Shown one piece after another: positions 6,025 through 7,573 of a DNA stretch of 7,573 nt. The notes under the pieces are model-generated. The model had not been told where the DNA came from and searched no databases. It saw only the letters and a list, made by a program, of their open reading frames with translations. How positions within the stretch are numbered: the first letter of the stretch is position 1; every line of letters begins with the position of its first letter. The translations under genes and the position numbers were made by a program. The stretch is taken from contig JACCVC010000237.1 in assembly GCA_013698305.1 (NCBI GenBank), positions 1-7,573 on the forward strand. The letters run 5' to 3'. The DNA comes from Chloroflexia bacterium. Its GTDB lineage: Bacteria > Chloroflexota > Chloroflexia > Thermomicrobiales > UBA6265.

Positions 6025-6948
6025 ATGCGAATGAATCGACGGCAGTTCTCGGCCCTTCCAGGGGTTGGGCTCATCGCGGCGCGGGCACCGGGTACGCTCG
6101 CACAGGAACCGGGAGGACTCACGATCGCGGCGAGCACCCCGATCATTGCGGACATCGTGCGCCAGATCGTCGGCCTGGCCGACGATGTCTGGTCTGTCAT
6201 TCCGGTTGGTGCGGATCCTCACACTTGGGAGGCATCGCCCCGGGAGATGGTGCGGATCGGGCAGAGCGATGCATTCATCTCCGTTGGGGCCTATCTTGAA
6301 CCATTTATCGAGGCGGGGCCATGGTGCCGCGCGGTCGATGACAACGATGTTCCGGAGCTGGTGCTGGCTGATCACCTGGCCTTGATCTCAATCGACCGCG
6401 TGATCGACCATGGTGATCATGTGCATGATCTGCGTAGTGGCGATCCTCATTTTTGGCTGGATCCGATGATGGTGAAATCGGCAACACCCGTGATTGTCGA
6501 TTTCTTGTCCCGTATGGCGGAAGATCGAGCCGCTGAGTTCGGGCGTCATGGCGTCGAGTGGAATGGGCAGCTCGATGCGTTGCATGCTGAGCTCGCGGCA
6601 GACTTGGGAACGATCCCCGAAGCGCGGCGTAAGATGGTGGTGTTCCATGATGCCTACACCTATTTCGCGGCGCAATATGGCTTCGAGGTGATCGGCATTG
6701 TGATGCCGGATGCAGGAATGGATCCATCTGCGCGGGCGTTCGCGGAGCTAGAGCAGGTGATCGTCGACAACACGGTCGACGTGATCTTCGTCGAGCCACA
6801 GTTCTCGGCAGGCTCTATTGACGGGCTAGTCGAACAGTACTATCTCGCAACGGCGATGCTGCTGACCGACACCTTTGATGCCGACGTCGATACCTACCTG
6901 GAACTGATGCGCTTCAATCGAGACAGTCTCGTTCAGCATTTGGGGTAG
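6025..6948 (+). CDS. Tat-exported ZnuA/TroA-type metal-binding protein, AztC-like
   Basis: This is a 307-residue cluster A-I substrate-binding protein for zinc or manganese ABC import, acting outside the membrane. The four ligands are visible: H66 (DPHTWE), H142 (GDPHFWLDP), H208 (VVFHDAYTYF) and probably D282 (LLTDTFD), close to the TroA positions 68, 133, 199 and 279 as I remember them. A short His-containing loop (DHGDHVHD, about 128-135) precedes the second ligand, much shorter than the long His/Asp loop of many ZnuA proteins. The N-terminus MRMNRRQF is a twin-arginine signal, resembling the NRRQF of the preceding protein. No lipobox cysteine is present. The ATG at 6025 (AGAGG nine bases upstream) and that at 6031 (GAGGA eight bases upstream) are both plausible. 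Pairing with the propeller suggests zinc and an AztC role. No ATPase or permease gene follows in the window. Confidence 0.85.
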   Translation: MRMNRRQFSALPGVGLIAARAPGTLAQEPGGLTIAASTPIIADIVRQIVGLADDVWSVIPVGADPHTWEASPREMVRIGQSDAFISVGAYLEPFIEAGPWCRAVDDNDVPELVLADHLALISIDRVIDHGDHVHDLRSGDPHFWLDPMMVKSATPVIVDFLSRMAEDRAAEFGRHGVEWNGQLDALHAELAADLGTIPEARRKMVVFHDAYTYFAAQYGFEVIGIVMPDAGMDPSARAFAELEQVIVDNTVDVIFVEPQFSAGSIDGLVEQYYLATAMLLTDTFDADVDTYLELMRFNRDSLVQHLG

Positions 6949-7069
6949 CGTGGCCTATCCAAAACTCAACTCTGGGCAACATTGGCGACTTGACCGGATG
7001 GCGCTGGTCGCCGCATCTGATGGCATGCGCATTGCAAGGAAAAATGCACCATCGTCCAATCGTGATCTC

Positions 7070-7074
7070 AGGAG
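7070..7074 (+). promoter_or_regulatory. Ribosome binding site deciding the 67-residue protein's start
   Basis: AGGAG lies eight bases before the ATG at 7083. It favours this start over in-frame upstream alternatives such as the ATG at 7044. Confidence 0.6.
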
Positions 7075-7082
7075 CGTCAACG

Positions 7083-7286
7083 ATGACCATTGAGTTTCTG
7101 GTAATTGGAGAGTTGAAGAACGACCCGGGACACTTCCTGCTGCGCGGTGATGACGGCCAGTGCTATGCCTACGATGTCGCCATGGACGTAATCGTCCCGA
7201 TCGAGGTCGACGGCAGTTGGGTGGTCGATGTCATCACGGACGAGCCGGTCCTGATCGAAGCGAATACCCACAGGGTTGCTTCCTGA
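7083..7286 (+). CDS. Small 67-residue protein of unknown function
   Basis: I do not recognise this protein. It starts MTIEFLVIGELKND and contains two strands' worth of alternating hydrophobic residues (VIVPIEV and WVVDVI), so it is probably an all-beta or alpha/beta soluble small domain. It is acidic and has one cysteine (C27 in GQCYAYD) and no signal peptide or membrane segment. A strong ribosome site supports it being expressed. It lies 134 bases after the metal-binding protein gene on the same strand, so it could be a distant member of that operon or be transcribed alone. It is convergent with the methyltransferase gene, with only five bases between the two stop codons. Confidence 0.6.
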   Translation: MTIEFLVIGELKNDPGHFLLRGDDGQCYAYDVAMDVIVPIEVDGSWVVDVITDEPVLIEANTHRVAS

Positions 7287-7291
7287 TCGTC

Positions 7292-7573
7292 TCACGATTC
7301 GTTGAACGTGGGCGCTTTCATGGCATCTACGATCAACGAGACGAAGCCCAGTAATCCAGCCTGATTGCGATGATCGAACCGGGCCGAACGGTAGATGAAT
7401 CCATCCTGCTCGTCCCACCCGGTGGCGTGGAACGCGCCACCGTCGTCGCACCATTCGAGCAAGCTCACCTCGAATCCGGCCGCTCCGAACACGTCGGTGA
7501 GCGTGTCCCATGTATGGACGACTTTGTGTGACGCGGCGGGGTGATCAGCGGGGCCGGGACCGCCGACCTTGAC
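7292..7573 (-). CDS. Class I SAM-dependent methyltransferase, C-terminal part (cut by window edge)
   Basis: This minus-strand frame is open from the window edge to a TGA at 7292-7294, giving 93 residues. The sequence runs VGGPGPADHPAASHKVVHTW, then TDVFGAAGFEVSLLEWCDD, FHATGWDEQDGFIYRSARFD and FVSLIVDAMK. From memory this resembles the end of the predicted SAM-dependent methyltransferases of the COG4627 type, which have a PGG.GP..DHK segment, an LEYWDE.G.FH stretch, an RS.R(F/Y)D motif and a final TSLI.DAIK. The SAM-binding Rossmann motif would be upstream, outside the window, so the catalytic part cannot be assessed. The substrate is unknown. It is convergent with the small protein gene and shows no sign of damage in the visible part. 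Confidence 0.75.
   Translation of the reverse strand, partial: VKVGGPGPADHPAASHKVVHTWDTLTDVFGAAGFEVSLLEWCDDGGAFHATGWDEQDGFIYRSARFDHRNQAGLLGFVSLIVDAMKAPTFNES

Noticed and set aside
6983..7010. GGCGAC/GTCGCC pairing as a terminator after the binding protein
   Set aside because: The stem is only six base pairs with a loop of about 18 bases and no T-tract, so it is not distinguishable from chance in GC-rich DNA.
1..7573. CRISPR array, tRNA or rRNA genes
   Set aside because: I saw no spaced repeat series, no tRNA-like T-arm with acceptor pairing, and no rRNA-like sequence on either strand.

Overview
The window looks like a chromosomal accessory stretch from a GC-rich bacterium. Two exported proteins begin with twin-arginine signals, and one continues into an Ala/Pro/Ser/Thr linker (SATPVASPVAGG). 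I associate that style with Thermomicrobia-like Chloroflexota. This placement rests on recall of protein style, not on a marker gene, so it is tentative.

Layout, left to right. The left edge (1-113, +) holds the last residues of an IS630-type transposase. A structured, gene-free stretch of about 160 bases follows, then a complete manganese catalase (274-1176, +). A convergent intergenic region (1177-1527) has no credible gene but holds a dense run of perfect or near-perfect stem-loops and may be an undescribed structured RNA. Next comes a small, unrecognised membrane-anchored or secreted protein on the minus strand (1528-2058). It is divergent from an apparent two-gene operon on the plus strand: a membrane-anchored phospholipase D/cardiolipin synthase-type enzyme (2213-3610) and, 14 bases later, a metallo-beta-lactamase-fold protein with an N-terminal zinc ribbon (3625-4488). 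The divergent intergenic region has a direct repeat and a third, inverted copy of its core.

A second plus-strand unit begins at a sigma70-like promoter (4500-4528). An inverted repeat overlaps the -35 element, and a long hairpin sits at the predicted transcript start. It encodes a Tat-exported beta-propeller resembling the zinc chaperone AztD (4638-5957) and a Tat-exported ZnuA/TroA-type metal-binding protein resembling AztC (6025-6948). In known azt systems the propeller hands zinc to the binding protein, which feeds an ABC importer. No ATPase or permease gene is visible here. The window ends with a 67-residue unknown protein (7083-7286, +) and, convergent to it, the C-terminal part of a SAM-dependent methyltransferase (7292-7573, -).

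The common thread is metals and the cell envelope: a di-manganese catalase, an extracytoplasmic zinc handover pair, a zinc-ribbon hydrolase and a membrane-bound phospholipid enzyme. The most interesting points are the structured convergent region, the AztD/AztC-like pair with its structured, operator-like upstream region, and the MBL protein with an altered metal motif.
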